Source of the DNA: Sphingomonas sp.
Lineage (GTDB): Bacteria; Pseudomonadota; Alphaproteobacteria; Sphingomonadales; Sphingomonadaceae
Length of the DNA stretch: 64,000 bases
Direction: 5' to 3'
Assembly: GCF_004799495.1 (NCBI RefSeq)
Contig: NZ_SSMY01000011.1
Span: forward strand, 1-64,000
Made by a program: the position numbers and the translations under genes. The notes under the pieces are model-generated. The model saw nothing but the letters and a program-made list of their open reading frames with translations, was not told the origin of the DNA and did no database searches. Position 1 is the stretch's first letter. Every line of letters starts with the position of its first letter. Shown here in pieces: positions 16,416 to 25,651 of the stretch.

Positions 16416-17729
16416 ATGCCCGACCACGCCACCTCCGCCGATCCCGCCGTCCAGCGCCAGTTCGACCGGCTAGCGGCGTTGTCCCCCGGCGCCGACATTC
16501 TCGGGCTGGAGCGGATCAGCGCGTTGTTGGAGCGCGTCGGCAATCCTCAGGATCGCCTCCCACCCGTGCTCCACGTCGCGGGGACCAACGGCAAGGGATC
16601 GACCTGCGCCTTCCTGCGCGCGGGATTGGAAGCGGCGGGATATAGCTGCCACGTCTATTCCTCGCCCCACCTCGTCCGCTTCAACGAGCGAATCCGGCTC
16701 GCCGGCACGCTGATCGACGATGCACAGCTTGCCGCGTTGATCGAGGAAGTGCTCGACGCGGGCGGCGATATCGGCGCGAGCTTCTTCGAGGTGACGACCG
16801 CCGTAGCGTTCCTCGCCTTCGCGCGCACGCCGGCGGACGCTTGCATCATTGAGGTCGGGCTCGGCGGGCGGCTCGATGCGACCAACGTCATCGCGGAGCC
16901 GATCGTTACCGGGATCGCGCAACTCGGGATCGACCACGAACGCTTTCTGGGGAGCGACATCGAGGGCATCGCCGCGGAAAAGGCCGGGATCGCCAAGCCA
17001 CACGTCCCGCTCGTCACGATGCGTTACCCGGCCAAGGTCGAGGCGCGCATCGCCGGCGTCGCACGGACCGCCGGCGCGCCGATTGCGGCGGAGGGCGGGC
17101 ACTGGTTCTGGGCGGCGGACGAGGCGCACGTGACATACCGCGACGCCGCGGGCCGGGTCGTGACACCCCTCCCCGCGCTCGCCGGATCGCACCAGCGGGC
17201 CAATCTCGCGCTCGCCATCGCGATGCTGCGGCACCAGCGCGCGCTGACGATCCCGCCCGAGGCGTATGTCGCGGCGGCGGAGCACGCGATCTGGCCCGCA
17301 CGGCTGCAAAAGCTCAGCGCAGGGCCGCTGACGACAAAGCTGCCCGGCCGCACCGTGCTGGTCGACGGCGGGCACAATGCCGATGCGGCGCAGGCAATCG
17401 CGGCGGCGCTGGCCGGGTCCGCCCCTTTCGACCTGATCTTCGGGCTGATGAAGAACCGCAAGATCGCCGATGTCCTCGGGCCGATCGCGCCACTCGTGCG
17501 CAAGGCGCATGTCGTGCCGCTGACCGGGCACGAGCACCACGACCCGCGCGACGTCGCGATGTTCGCGCAGGCGCGCTCGGCGCCGCGCCATTGCTATCCG
17601 GCTGTCAGCCTCGAGCAGGCGGTGGACCGGCTGGCGACGGACGAGGAAGGCGCGCCGACCGTCCTCATCGCCGGGTCGCTCTATCTCGCCGGTGAAGCGC
17701 TCGTCGCGAACGACGAGGCGCCGGTCTAG
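16416..17729 (+). CDS. folC: Bifunctional dihydrofolate / folylpolyglutamate synthase, 437 aa
   Basis: It adds L-glutamate to dihydropteroate and then to folates, using ATP. The Mur-ligase type P-loop GTNGKGST lies near residue 54, with HVYSSPHLVRFNERI, GLGGRLDATN and the C-terminal VDGGHNADA motif. Length fits the bacterial enzyme. The ribosome binding site lies in the adjacent palindromic repeat. Its stop overlaps that of the convergent gene at 17726. Confidence 0.95.
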   Translation: MPDHATSADPAVQRQFDRLAALSPGADILGLERISALLERVGNPQDRLPPVLHVAGTNGKGSTCAFLRAGLEAAGYSCHVYSSPHLVRFNERIRLAGTLIDDAQLAALIEEVLDAGGDIGASFFEVTTAVAFLAFARTPADACIIEVGLGGRLDATNVIAEPIVTGIAQLGIDHERFLGSDIEGIAAEKAGIAKPHVPLVTMRYPAKVEARIAGVARTAGAPIAAEGGHWFWAADEAHVTYRDAAGRVVTPLPALAGSHQRANLALAIAMLRHQRALTIPPEAYVAAAEHAIWPARLQKLSAGPLTTKLPGRTVLVDGGHNADAAQAIAAALAGSAPFDLIFGLMKNRKIADVLGPIAPLVRKAHVVPLTGHEHHDPRDVAMFAQARSAPRHCYPAVSLEQAVDRLATDEEGAPTVLIAGSLYLAGEALVANDEAPV

Positions 17730-18484
17730 CCCGCGCGCAACTCGCGCAATTTGTCGACCGCCCAGCGGTACATCTCAGCATCGTCGCGGCGCTGATAGCT
17801 GTCGAGCCGCTTCATCCGGTCCTCGACCTCCTCGAGCACACCAAGCGCTTCGCGCTTGCGCCCCAGTTCGATCAGCAGCGCGGCATAGCGGCAGCGCGCT
17901 TCCTCGCCCGGCATGCGCGTGACGATGTCGCGATAGATCGCCAGCGCCTCGTCCTGGCGCCCGACATGATCGTACAGCCGCGCGCGCAACAGGTTCAACT
18001 TGTCGCGCTCACTCTGCCCACTCGGCTCCTTGATGTCCTCGACCGTCGCCAGCGCGGCATCGACTTGATCGTCCTCGAACAACGCGTTGGCGAGCTTGGT
18101 CTCGGTGCGCGGGTCCGCCATCGGCTGCGCCGCCAGCGCCTCGCGATAGAGCGGGATCGCCTCGCCCGGCCGGTGCACCGCCGCCAGCGCGTCGGCGAGC
18201 CGGATACGGTTGGCGATCGTGTCCGCCAGCCCCAGCGCATCGCGCGCGTTGCGCACCTCGCGCTCGGGGTCGATCGCTTTGGCCGCCTGCGCCTTCATGA
18301 CGCGGACGTGGCGGTTGCCCTGCATCCCGGGCAGCACCTCGATGATGAAATAGGCGAGGCATCCGACCACGGGGAAGAAGATCAGCGGCCAGATCCAGAA
18401 CTGGTTGCGCCCCAACCGGATGCAATGGACGACGCATGCGACCTGGCACAGGATCGACCCGCCGTAGAGGAGCAATGGCAGCAT
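17726..18484 (-). CDS. Membrane-anchored TPR-repeat protein, 252 aa
   Basis: Two N-terminal transmembrane helices (about residues 2-22 and 28-50) form a short hairpin like that of phospholipase D N-terminal (PLDc_N) modules. They are followed by helical tetratricopeptide-like repeats over about residues 75-235. Such proteins act as scaffolds at the membrane. The ATG at 18484 lies within the stop of the AmpG-like gene, so the two are coupled. The partner is unknown; association with peptidoglycan recycling is only suggested by the neighbour. Confidence 0.75.
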   Translation of the reverse strand: MLPLLLYGGSILCQVACVVHCIRLGRNQFWIWPLIFFPVVGCLAYFIIEVLPGMQGNRHVRVMKAQAAKAIDPEREVRNARDALGLADTIANRIRLADALAAVHRPGEAIPLYREALAAQPMADPRTETKLANALFEDDQVDAALATVEDIKEPSGQSERDKLNLLRARLYDHVGRQDEALAIYRDIVTRMPGEEARCRYAALLIELGRKREALGVLEEVEDRMKRLDSYQRRDDAEMYRWAVDKLRELRAG

Positions 18485-20172
18485 CAGCCGGGCTCGCCGG
18501 TGTGGCCCGGCTCCGCCACGGCCGCGAGGCGTGACGTGCGCCACCATTCTAGCAGCACGAACAGGATCGCGATCACGCCCGCCAGCGACAGCCAGCGGAA
18601 CACCGTGCCGTAGCCATGGATCGGGATCGCCTCGCCCACCGGCGCGCGCATCAGCGCGCCGACCAGGAAGGTCATCGACGACAACACCGAATATTGTACC
18701 GCGGCGTACTTCTTGCTGACCACGCCCGACACGAACGCAACCAGCGCGGCGCCGGCGATGCCGGTCGAGATGTTCTCGTAACAGATCGCGAGCAGCAGCC
18801 GCGCCATCCGCAGGTCGCCGCCGAAAGCCTGCACCAGCAGGTCGAGCCGCGTGGCGTGCAGCACCATGTCGATATAGGGCGACCCGTCGGCCAAATCGGC
18901 GAACACGAAATTGCCGAAGATCGGCAGGATCGCACCGATCAGCACGGTCGGAAAACGGCCGATCCTGAGGAAGAGATACCCACCGATGCTCACCCCGACG
19001 ATCGACATGATGATGCCGAAGATCTTCGACGCGAACGCCACCTCGTCCTTCGAATAATGCATGAAATCGAGGTAGAACGGGTATGCGAACGACGCCCAGA
19101 CATTGTAACACAACGCATAGGTCAGGATCAGCCCGATGATCAGCAGCACGCCCCAGCGCAGCCGCTCGGCGAGATCGGCGAGCGGGGCGATCAGCGCGCC
19201 GTAGAGGTGGTTGGCGGCGGTGCGCGCGCCCGATCGCGTCGTGTCCTCGACCGTCTGGACGTTCTGCCCGCGCGCCTTCATCCGGTTGATGAACGCGGCG
19301 ACCGCCAGCGGCACGAACACCGTCGCGGTAATGATCAGCCAGCCATAATTCTTCAGGAAATCGCCCGCCGAGGGCCGCACCGCGCCGGGCGGCAGGTCGG
19401 CGAGCATGCCGATCATGAACATCACGAGCGTGACGATCGCCCAGGTCCAGCTCGCGCCGACGATCAGCAGCGCGAACGCGCGGATTCGCGGATTGACCTC
19501 GCCCGGTTGCGCCAACGCGCTCGCCTTGACGCTATCGGGTCGCGGCGTGTCCGGCGCACCGAGCCCCAGCGCCAGCACGACAGCCATCAGCGCCGCCATC
19601 ACCAGATAGACGGTCGGCCACGACATTCGCGCCGCGAGATACAGCGCCACCGCCCCCCCGACGATCGACGCGCTCCGTGCTCCAAGCTGATAGACCGAGG
19701 ACAGCAGTTCGACCGGCGTCTTCTCGTCGGCAACATCGATCCGCCAGCCGTCGATCGCGACGTCCTGAGTCGCCGACGCCAGCGCGCCGATGAAGGCGAA
19801 GATCGCGAACCGCGCGATATGCTGGGTCGGGTCGGTGGTGACGATCGCCAGCAGGCTCAGAATCATCGCCGCCTGGCACAGGACGATCCAGCTCTTGCGC
19901 CGCCCCAGCCGGTCGAGCACGGGCAGCTTGACGCGATCGACCAGCGGCGACCACAGGAACTTGAAGGCATAGGTCAGCCCGATCCACGACAGCACCCCGA
20001 TCGTCGCGAGCTTGACCCCGACCTCGCCGAGCCACGCCGTCAGCGTGCCGACCAGGAGCGCCGCGGGCAGCCCCGAGGAGAAACCGTACACCAGCATCGA
20101 CGCCGACTTGCGCGTGCTGAGCGCGGCCGCGAACACCTTCAATCCCTTTGGCCGTGCCGACGCCGCACTCAT
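18484..20172 (-). CDS. AmpG-family muropeptide MFS transporter, 562 aa
   Basis: This is a major-facilitator protein with 12 or more predicted helices. The start (STRKSASMLVYGFSSGLPAAL) and TYAFKFLWSPLVDR and GRRKSWI are typical of AmpG, the inner-membrane permease importing anhydromuropeptides for peptidoglycan recycling and beta-lactamase induction. It has a long central cytoplasmic insert around residues 300-340. It is coupled to the TPR-protein gene downstream and divergent from the Rieske oxygenase gene. Confidence 0.85.
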   Translation of the reverse strand: MSAASARPKGLKVFAAALSTRKSASMLVYGFSSGLPAALLVGTLTAWLGEVGVKLATIGVLSWIGLTYAFKFLWSPLVDRVKLPVLDRLGRRKSWIVLCQAAMILSLLAIVTTDPTQHIARFAIFAFIGALASATQDVAIDGWRIDVADEKTPVELLSSVYQLGARSASIVGGAVALYLAARMSWPTVYLVMAALMAVVLALGLGAPDTPRPDSVKASALAQPGEVNPRIRAFALLIVGASWTWAIVTLVMFMIGMLADLPPGAVRPSAGDFLKNYGWLIITATVFVPLAVAAFINRMKARGQNVQTVEDTTRSGARTAANHLYGALIAPLADLAERLRWGVLLIIGLILTYALCYNVWASFAYPFYLDFMHYSKDEVAFASKIFGIIMSIVGVSIGGYLFLRIGRFPTVLIGAILPIFGNFVFADLADGSPYIDMVLHATRLDLLVQAFGGDLRMARLLLAICYENISTGIAGAALVAFVSGVVSKKYAAVQYSVLSSMTFLVGALMRAPVGEAIPIHGYGTVFRWLSLAGVIAILFVLLEWWRTSRLAAVAEPGHTGEPG

Positions 20173-20233
20173 TCAGGCTTGCTCCCCACTTCTTATCGGC
20201 AGACACTAGCTTTAATTACGGGGAGAGGAAGCC

Positions 20234-21379
20234 ATGAACGTGGCGACCAGGATCGCGCCGACGCCGGGGCAACTCGCTTTGGCGAAGGTGCTCGCGGAAG
20301 GCGGCGCGCGGCGCGAGCCGGCGATCACGCATGTGCCCGCATCGGCCTATACCGATCCGGCGCGGTTCGCGCTCGAGCGGGAGAAGTTGTTCGAGCGCCG
20401 CCCGCTGGTGATCGCGCCGTCCGCGTTGCTGCCCGATCCGGGCATGGCGGTGCCGCATGACGGCTGCGGCAAGCCGTTGCTCGTCACGCGCGACCGCGAA
20501 GGCATCGCGCATGTTTTCCTCAATGTCTGCCAGCATCGCGGGACACGGCTGGTCGAGGGCGGCGATACGGTCTGCGCGGCGAAGCTGGTCTGCCCGTATC
20601 ATGCCTGGACCTACGGCCTCGACGGCAAGTTGCTCGCGCTGCCGCGCACCGATGCGTTTCCGGGACTCGACAAGAGCGCATTGGGGTTGAAGCGCCTGCC
20701 GACGCTGGAGGCTGGCGGGCTAATCTGGTTTTCGTTCGACGAGGGCGCGGATTTCGCCGAGCCGGAAGCGCTGGGACACGATTTCGACGCGTTCGACCTT
20801 GCCGGACAGCATTTGTTCAAGCGGCGCACGCACGATGTCGCGGCGAACTGGAAGCTGATCATGGACGCGTTCCTGGAGAGCTATCACGTCCAGCGACTCC
20901 ACGCGGCAACGATCGGCCCGTTCTTCAAGGACGGCGTGGCGTCGGGCGACCTGATCGGGCCGCACCAGCGATCGGCGGTCGGCCGCGATGTCGAGGCGAT
21001 CGAATGCGCGGCGGAGGATTGGCCGACGCTTCGCCGCGCGATCACCTATACCTATCAGATGTTCCCCGCGACGATCCTGATCGTCAGCCCCGATTACATT
21101 AACCTGATGACGCTGATGCCGCGCGGGGTCGACCGCGTACTGGTCGAGGATTTCATGCTGATCCCCGAGGCTCCCACAACCGACAAGGCGCTGGCACATT
21201 GGGAGAAGAGCTGGAATCTGCTCGACGGCGGGGTGTTCGGCGCCGAGGATTTCCGCGCGGCGGCACTTGGGCAGGAAGGGCTGATGTCGGGTGCGATCGA
21301 CCGTCTGACGCTCGGCGGGCTGGAGGGCGGGATCAAGGTGTTCCACGGTGCCGTCGAGGCGGCGCTGACCTGCCGCTAA
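20234..21379 (+). CDS. Rieske non-heme iron oxygenase, large-subunit type, 381 aa
   Basis: The N-terminal Rieske domain binds a 2Fe-2S cluster through CQHRG (Cys99, His101) and CPYHAWTYG (Cys120, His123). The C-terminal catalytic domain has [19 protein letters not shown], which carries the 2-His mononuclear iron motif. Family members hydroxylate or demethylate aromatic and quaternary-amine compounds. No reductase or ferredoxin gene is adjacent, so the substrate cannot be deduced. A GGGGAGAGGA site precedes the ATG. Confidence 0.88.
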   Translation: MNVATRIAPTPGQLALAKVLAEGGARREPAITHVPASAYTDPARFALEREKLFERRPLVIAPSALLPDPGMAVPHDGCGKPLLVTRDREGIAHVFLNVCQHRGTRLVEGGDTVCAAKLVCPYHAWTYGLDGKLLALPRTDAFPGLDKSALGLKRLPTLEAGGLIWFSFDEGADFAEPEALGHDFDAFDLAGQHLFKRRTHDVAANWKLIMDAFLESYHVQRLHAATIGPFFKDGVASGDLIGPHQRSAVGRDVEAIECAAEDWPTLRRAITYTYQMFPATILIVSPDYINLMTLMPRGVDRVLVEDFMLIPEAPTTDKALAHWEKSWNLLDGGVFGAEDFRAAALGQEGLMSGAIDRLTLGGLEGGIKVFHGAVEAALTCR

Positions 21380-21382
21380 CGC

Positions 21383-21411
21383 AAAAAGGGCGACCCGGAC
21401 GGGCCGCCCTT
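21383..21411 (-). terminator. Intrinsic terminator
   Basis: AAGGGCG (21386-21392) pairs with CGCCCTT (21405-21411), extended by an inner CCCG/CGGG pairing. On the minus strand the stem is followed by TTTTTGC. It lies between the convergent ends of the Rieske gene and the lipoprotein gene and best serves the latter. Confidence 0.6.
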
Positions 21412-21432
21412 CAGATGCGCATACCGAAACCG

Positions 21433-21849
21433 TCAGGCCGGCTTCTTCATCACCGTCGCCTTCGAACCGTCGTCGCCGGTCCCGGTCCAGCTCCCGTCGG
21501 CGGCGGGCGCTGAATTGGTATAGCACATTTCCTTGGCGCCCTTCGCGGTGAAGCAGCCCTTGGCTCCCTTCATCACGAACGTGCCGGTCTCCGGCTTTCC
21601 GGCGGGGTCGGTGCCGGAATAGGTGCCGTCGGCATTGATCGTGACTTCCATCTTGTCGCCCTTGGCGTCGGTAACAGCATAGGTGCCCGGCTCGAACCCG
21701 GTCCATGCCGCGGTGGTGTTCGTCGTCGCCGCTTCGGTCGTCGTGTTTTCGGTCGTCGTCACCATATTGACCGAATCGGTCTTGTTCTCGGTTTTGGGTG
21801 CGCATGCCGCCAGCGCGGCGACGGTCGCGAAAAGTAGCATCGTCTTCAT
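21433..21849 (-). CDS. Predicted lipoprotein, 138 aa
   Basis: A signal peptide ends in the lipobox LAAC (Cys at residue 16). A Thr/Asn-rich low-complexity linker (about residues 25-47) follows, then a small beta-rich domain with GTYAVTDAKGDKMEVTINADGTY and two Cys residues. The features indicate an outer- or inner-membrane-anchored periplasmic protein. No function is recognised. It has its own terminator and is probably monocistronic. Confidence 0.75.
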   Translation of the reverse strand: MKTMLLFATVAALAACAPKTENKTDSVNMVTTTENTTTEAATTNTTAAWTGFEPGTYAVTDAKGDKMEVTINADGTYSGTDPAGKPETGTFVMKGAKGCFTAKGAKEMCYTNSAPAADGSWTGTGDDGSKATVMKKPA

Positions 21850-21901
21850 GGCTGTTCCCCTCCCATGGGAGCGGGAAGGTATCGTTGTTTGCCCGTAACG
21901 G

Positions 21902-22651
21902 TCAATCCTTCAACACCAGCACGATCGTCTCGATCACGCGGAGCGTGTCATCGACTGACCCCACCCGGATGGTGTCGAGTCCCATCTCCTTCGCCGGATA
22001 ATCGTTGCCGCCCGGGAAGATCGCGTCGCCGAGGAACAGCACTTCGTCCGCGCTTACGCCAGCTTCGGGAAACAGCTTCTTCAGGCCATACGCCTTGTCG
22101 ACCCCCTTGCGCGTCACGTCGATCGAGGTCGATCCGCCGATATTGATCGACAGGTCGGGCAGCATGCCGCGCAGCCGCGCCTGTAGTTTCTTGCGCTTGG
22201 CGTGGTCGGGGTCCCACGCGTCCTTCGCCTCGAGCGGCGCCTGCTGGCCGAGCGCGGAGAAGGTCACCTGGCTGCCGCGATCCTCGACGCGGTCGCCCCA
22301 CGTCTGGCCCTGGTCGAGCCCTTCCTCGTGCATCGCCTTGTCGAACGCCTGGATGATGTGCTGGCGCTCGCCCTCGCTGAACAGTTCGGCGTAGATCGCC
22401 TTCCATTCGCCGTCGACGAAGCGATAGAGCTTGGTCCCGGTCGTCGGCTGGATGAACAGGTTCGCGAGGTTCGCGCGGTCGATCATCCGCCCGATCACCT
22501 GCTTCTCGAACTGCGGCCAGTCGCCACCCGAGATGATATCGACCTTCGCCACATCGAGCAGGTCGGCGAGCGCGTTGGCCATGCGGTCGTCGAGCGGTTG
22601 CTTCGACAGCGCGAGCGTGCCGTCGAGGTCGAATGCGATGAGCTTCTTCAT
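21902..22651 (-). CDS. HAD-IIB hydrolase, phosphomannomutase-like, 249 aa
   Basis: The catalytic motif FDLDGTLALSK is near residue 8, and the late HAD motif FLGDAIFPGGNDYP near residue 210. The cap region and length resemble eukaryotic-type phosphomannomutases and related HAD-IIB phosphatases. It overlaps the next HAD gene by ATGA. The substrate, a sugar phosphate, is inferred from the family and from the pentose-phosphate neighbours. Confidence 0.8.
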   Translation of the reverse strand: MKKLIAFDLDGTLALSKQPLDDRMANALADLLDVAKVDIISGGDWPQFEKQVIGRMIDRANLANLFIQPTTGTKLYRFVDGEWKAIYAELFSEGERQHIIQAFDKAMHEEGLDQGQTWGDRVEDRGSQVTFSALGQQAPLEAKDAWDPDHAKRKKLQARLRGMLPDLSINIGGSTSIDVTRKGVDKAYGLKKLFPEAGVSADEVLFLGDAIFPGGNDYPAKEMGLDTIRVGSVDDTLRVIETIVLVLKD

Positions 22652-23454
22652 GATGTCACCTTGGGCAGGATGAACGCATCGATCGCATGCGCGACGCCGT
22701 CCTCCTCGTTGCTGCTGGATGTTTCGTCGGCCTTGGCTTTCACCGCCTCGGGTGCCTGGCCCATCACGACCGAGAAGCCGGCGCGGTCGAACATCGGCAC
22801 GTCGTTCTCCATGTCGCCGAACACCGCGACATCGGCCATGTCGACGCCGAGCATTTTGGCGAGCGCCGCAACGCCGTCACCCTTATTCGCAGTGACGCCC
22901 GTCACGTCGAGATAATAGGTCTGGCTTTGGCCGATCGTCGCCTGCTTGCCGAACGCTGCCTTCGCCTTGTCGGCCAGCCCCTTGAGCAACGCGGCATCGT
23001 CGCTGACGATGGTGAGCTTGTCGATGCGGCCGTAAAGGTCGGCGAAATCGTCGCGCAGCACCGGCGGCTGGTTCGACGCGATGCGTTCGTGCTCGACATG
23101 CACGCCCTGGTCGCTCGTCGCGTACCAGTGCCCGTCGGCAAATACCCAGCGGTCGACCGGCGCATCGCCGACGATCGCGAACACGCCGCGCACGACAGTT
23201 TCATCGACATGGCAGGCCGACAGCACCGCACCGTCGGGGCGGAAGACGATCCCGCCGTTGAAGGCGGCGAGCGGGATATCGATCCCCAGCGGCGCGATCA
23301 GCGGCATCATTCCCGAAATCGGTCGCGCGCTGATCAGCGTGAACGGCACCCCCGCGTCGCGCAACCGATGGACCGCGGCGATGACTTGCGGGCTGAGCGA
23401 CTTGTCCTTCCTGACCAACGTGCCGTCGACATCCGACACCGCGAGTCGAATCAT
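22648..23454 (-). CDS. Cof-type HAD-IIB phosphatase, 268 aa
   Basis: [10 protein letters not shown] (motif I) lies near residue 8, SARP (motif II) near 44, a Lys in the later region, and [11 protein letters not shown] (motif III/IV) near 215. This matches Cof/YbiV-like sugar phosphate phosphatases. I start at the ATG at 23454, which overlaps the gnd stop; the longer frame upstream is antisense. It is cotranscribed with gnd and the phosphomannomutase-like gene. Confidence 0.85.
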   Translation of the reverse strand: MIRLAVSDVDGTLVRKDKSLSPQVIAAVHRLRDAGVPFTLISARPISGMMPLIAPLGIDIPLAAFNGGIVFRPDGAVLSACHVDETVVRGVFAIVGDAPVDRWVFADGHWYATSDQGVHVEHERIASNQPPVLRDDFADLYGRIDKLTIVSDDAALLKGLADKAKAAFGKQATIGQSQTYYLDVTGVTANKGDGVAALAKMLGVDMADVAVFGDMENDVPMFDRAGFSVVMGQAPEAVKAKADETSSSNEEDGVAHAIDAFILPKVTS

Positions 23455-24437
23455 TGCGGCATCTCGACATGCCCGCCGAACCCGAAGCGCATCGCCGACA
23501 GCAATTTGTCGCCATAGGTATGCTCGACCCGGCTGCGGTAGCGCGCAAACAGCGCAGCGGTCAGCACATGCGCGGGCACCGCCTCTTCCATCGCCGCCTC
23601 GATCGTCCAGTGCCCTTCGCCCGAATCGGCGACGCGGCCGCTGAACTGGGCAAGTTCCATGTCCTTGGCGAGCGCCGATGCGCACAGGTCGAGCAGCCAC
23701 GACGAAATCACGCTGCCGCGCCGCCATACTTCGGCGATGTCGGTCAGGTTGAGGTCGTAGCGCTCGTCCTCGGGCAGCTTGTCGGAGTTCTTCGACGACA
23801 GCACGTCGAAGCCCTCGGCATAGGCCTGCATCAGGCCGTATTCGATGCCGTTGTGCACCATCTTGACGAAGTGCCCAGCGCCCGCCGGCCCGGCATGGAT
23901 ATACCCCTTCTCCGCGCGCGGATCCTCGCCCTCGTTTTCCATGCGGTTGGGGGTGCGCGGGATAGTGCCGAGTCCGGGCGCGAGCGCCTCGAGGATCGGA
24001 TCGAGCGTCTTCACCACCTCGGCCTCGCCGCCGACCATCATGCAATAGCCGCGCTCGAGTCCCCAGACACCGCCCGACGTGCCGACATCGACGTAATGAA
24101 TTTGCTTTTTCTTCAGATGTTTGGAGCGCTTTATGTCGTCCTTGTAGAAGGTATTGCCCCCATCGATGATGATGTCGCCTGGCGCGCCCATGCCCGACAG
24201 CGCCTCGATCGTCTGATCGGTAGGATCGCCCGCCGGGAGCATCACCCAGAAGATCGACTGGCCCTCGAGCTTGCCCTTCATCTCGTCGAGCGACCCCACG
24301 CCGATCGCGCCTTCGCCGGCCAGTTCCTTCACCGTTTCGGGCGAGCGGTCGAACACCACGGTTTCGTGTCCTGCGCGCATCAGCCGCCGCGCGATGTTGC
24401 CGCCCATCCGGCCGAGGCCGATGATCCCAAGTTTCAT
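23451..24437 (-). CDS. gnd: 6-phosphogluconate dehydrogenase (decarboxylating), short form, 328 aa
   Basis: It oxidises 6-phosphogluconate to ribulose 5-phosphate and CO2. The Rossmann motif [13 protein letters not shown] is at the N-terminus, with [19 protein letters not shown] and [16 protein letters not shown] (catalytic Lys and Asn). At about 330 residues it is the short form, generally NAD-preferring, not the 470-residue NADP form. The ATG at 24437 gives the conserved start. The gene belongs to a pentose-phosphate block with tal and tkt. Confidence 0.93.
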   Translation of the reverse strand: MKLGIIGLGRMGGNIARRLMRAGHETVVFDRSPETVKELAGEGAIGVGSLDEMKGKLEGQSIFWVMLPAGDPTDQTIEALSGMGAPGDIIIDGGNTFYKDDIKRSKHLKKKQIHYVDVGTSGGVWGLERGYCMMVGGEAEVVKTLDPILEALAPGLGTIPRTPNRMENEGEDPRAEKGYIHAGPAGAGHFVKMVHNGIEYGLMQAYAEGFDVLSSKNSDKLPEDERYDLNLTDIAEVWRRGSVISSWLLDLCASALAKDMELAQFSGRVADSGEGHWTIEAAMEEAVPAHVLTAALFARYRSRVEHTYGDKLLSAMRFGFGGHVEMPQ

Positions 24438-24456
24438 GTCCGTGCCAATCTCTCTA

Positions 24457-24523
24457 CCGTTCGCCCTGAGCTTGCCGAAGGGCGTGTCCAGAATACGTGC
24501 TTCGACAAGCTCAGCACGAACGG
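24457..24523. repeat. Interspersed inverted repeat
   Basis: CCGTTCG at 24457-24463 pairs with CGAACGG at 24517-24523. The inner parts (CCTGAGCTTGCCGAAGG and TGCTTCGACAAGCTCAGCA) are also partly complementary. This is a well-known type of sphingomonad intergenic repeat, here between tal and gnd on the minus strand. Confidence 0.7.
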
Positions 24524-24538
24524 GGTGAAGGTAAGGCC

Positions 24539-25651
24539 TTACGTCGCCTCGGCTGGATGCTTGGCGGCGATCGCGCCGAGCAAATCGTCGAACGCCTTGG
24601 AAAAGGACGCGACGCCTTCCTCGACCAGGTCGGCCGTCACCCCGTCGAGGTCGAGGCCCAGACGCTCGGCCTCGGCGAGCACGTGGCGCGCGCCGTCGAC
24701 GTCCTGCGTCAGCGTTTCGGCCGCGGTGCCGTGATCGCGGAATGCGTCCATCGTCTTGGGTGGCACGGTGTTGACCGTATCCTTGCCGATCAGCGTGTCG
24801 AGGTAGAGCGTGTCGGGGTAATCGGGGTTCTTGGTGCCGGTCGACGCCCAGAGCAGCCGCTGCGGCATCGCTCCCTTCGCGGCGAGCGCCTGCCAGCGGT
24901 CCGATTGGATGAAATCGAGATACCATTGATACGCCAGCTTGGCGTTGGCGATCGCGACCTTGCCCCTCAGCGCCTTGGCCTCCTCGCCGCCGGTGCCCGC
25001 GTCGATCGCGTCGTCGATCTTGGTGTCGATCCGGCTGACGAAGAAGCTCGCGACGCTCGCGATCCTGTCGATCGCCTCGCCCCGCGCGGCGCGCTTTTCG
25101 AGGCCCTCGACGAAGGCCATCGCGACCGCCTTGTACGCCTCGATCCCGAACAGCAGCGTCACATTGATGTTGATGCCCTTGTCGATGCTCGTTGCGATCG
25201 CGGGCACGCCCGCGGCGGTGCCGGGAATCTTGATCATCACGTTGGGCCGGTCGATCATCGACCACAGTTTCGCCGCCTCGGCGATCGTGTCGTCGGTGTC
25301 GTTCGCAAGGTACGGCGACACTTCCATGCTGACATAGCCATCCTTGCCGCCGAGCCGGTCGTACACCGGACGCAAGGTATCGGCGGCGTCGCGGATGTCG
25401 CTGATTGCCAGCGCTTCGTAGCGGTCCATCGTCGCAGCACCTGGATGCGCCTTGTCGAACTCGGCGAGCTCGGCGTCGTACGCGTCGCCGTGCCCCATCG
25501 CCTTTTCGAAGATAGACGGGTTGCTGGTGACGCCGGTGATCCCGTCTTCGTCGACCAGCTTCTTCAGCCCGCCTTCGGCGAGCAGCTTGCGGTCGATGAA
25601 GTCCAGCCAGACGGCCTGCCCGAGCTTTTCGAGGTCGTTGAGGCGTCCCAT
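24539..25651 (-). CDS. tal: Transaldolase, 370 aa
   Basis: It transfers a dihydroxyacetone unit between sugar phosphates in the non-oxidative pentose-phosphate pathway. The N-terminal [15 protein letters not shown] and the Schiff-base lysine motif MIKIPGT are clear, with [13 protein letters not shown] later. Length matches the long (about 370-residue) bacterial form often encoded next to transketolase. Its start overlaps the tkt stop. Confidence 0.94.
   Translation of the reverse strand: MGRLNDLEKLGQAVWLDFIDRKLLAEGGLKKLVDEDGITGVTSNPSIFEKAMGHGDAYDAELAEFDKAHPGAATMDRYEALAISDIRDAADTLRPVYDRLGGKDGYVSMEVSPYLANDTDDTIAEAAKLWSMIDRPNVMIKIPGTAAGVPAIATSIDKGININVTLLFGIEAYKAVAMAFVEGLEKRAARGEAIDRIASVASFFVSRIDTKIDDAIDAGTGGEEAKALRGKVAIANAKLAYQWYLDFIQSDRWQALAAKGAMPQRLLWASTGTKNPDYPDTLYLDTLIGKDTVNTVPPKTMDAFRDHGTAAETLTQDVDGARHVLAEAERLGLDLDGVTADLVEEGVASFSKAFDDLLGAIAAKHPAEAT

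Noticed and set aside
18616..20460. Long open frame of 614 codons on the plus strand
   Set aside because: It is antisense to the AmpG-like transporter gene and its product is a low-complexity Arg/Asp/His-rich sequence. This is a typical by-product of G+C-rich codon use.
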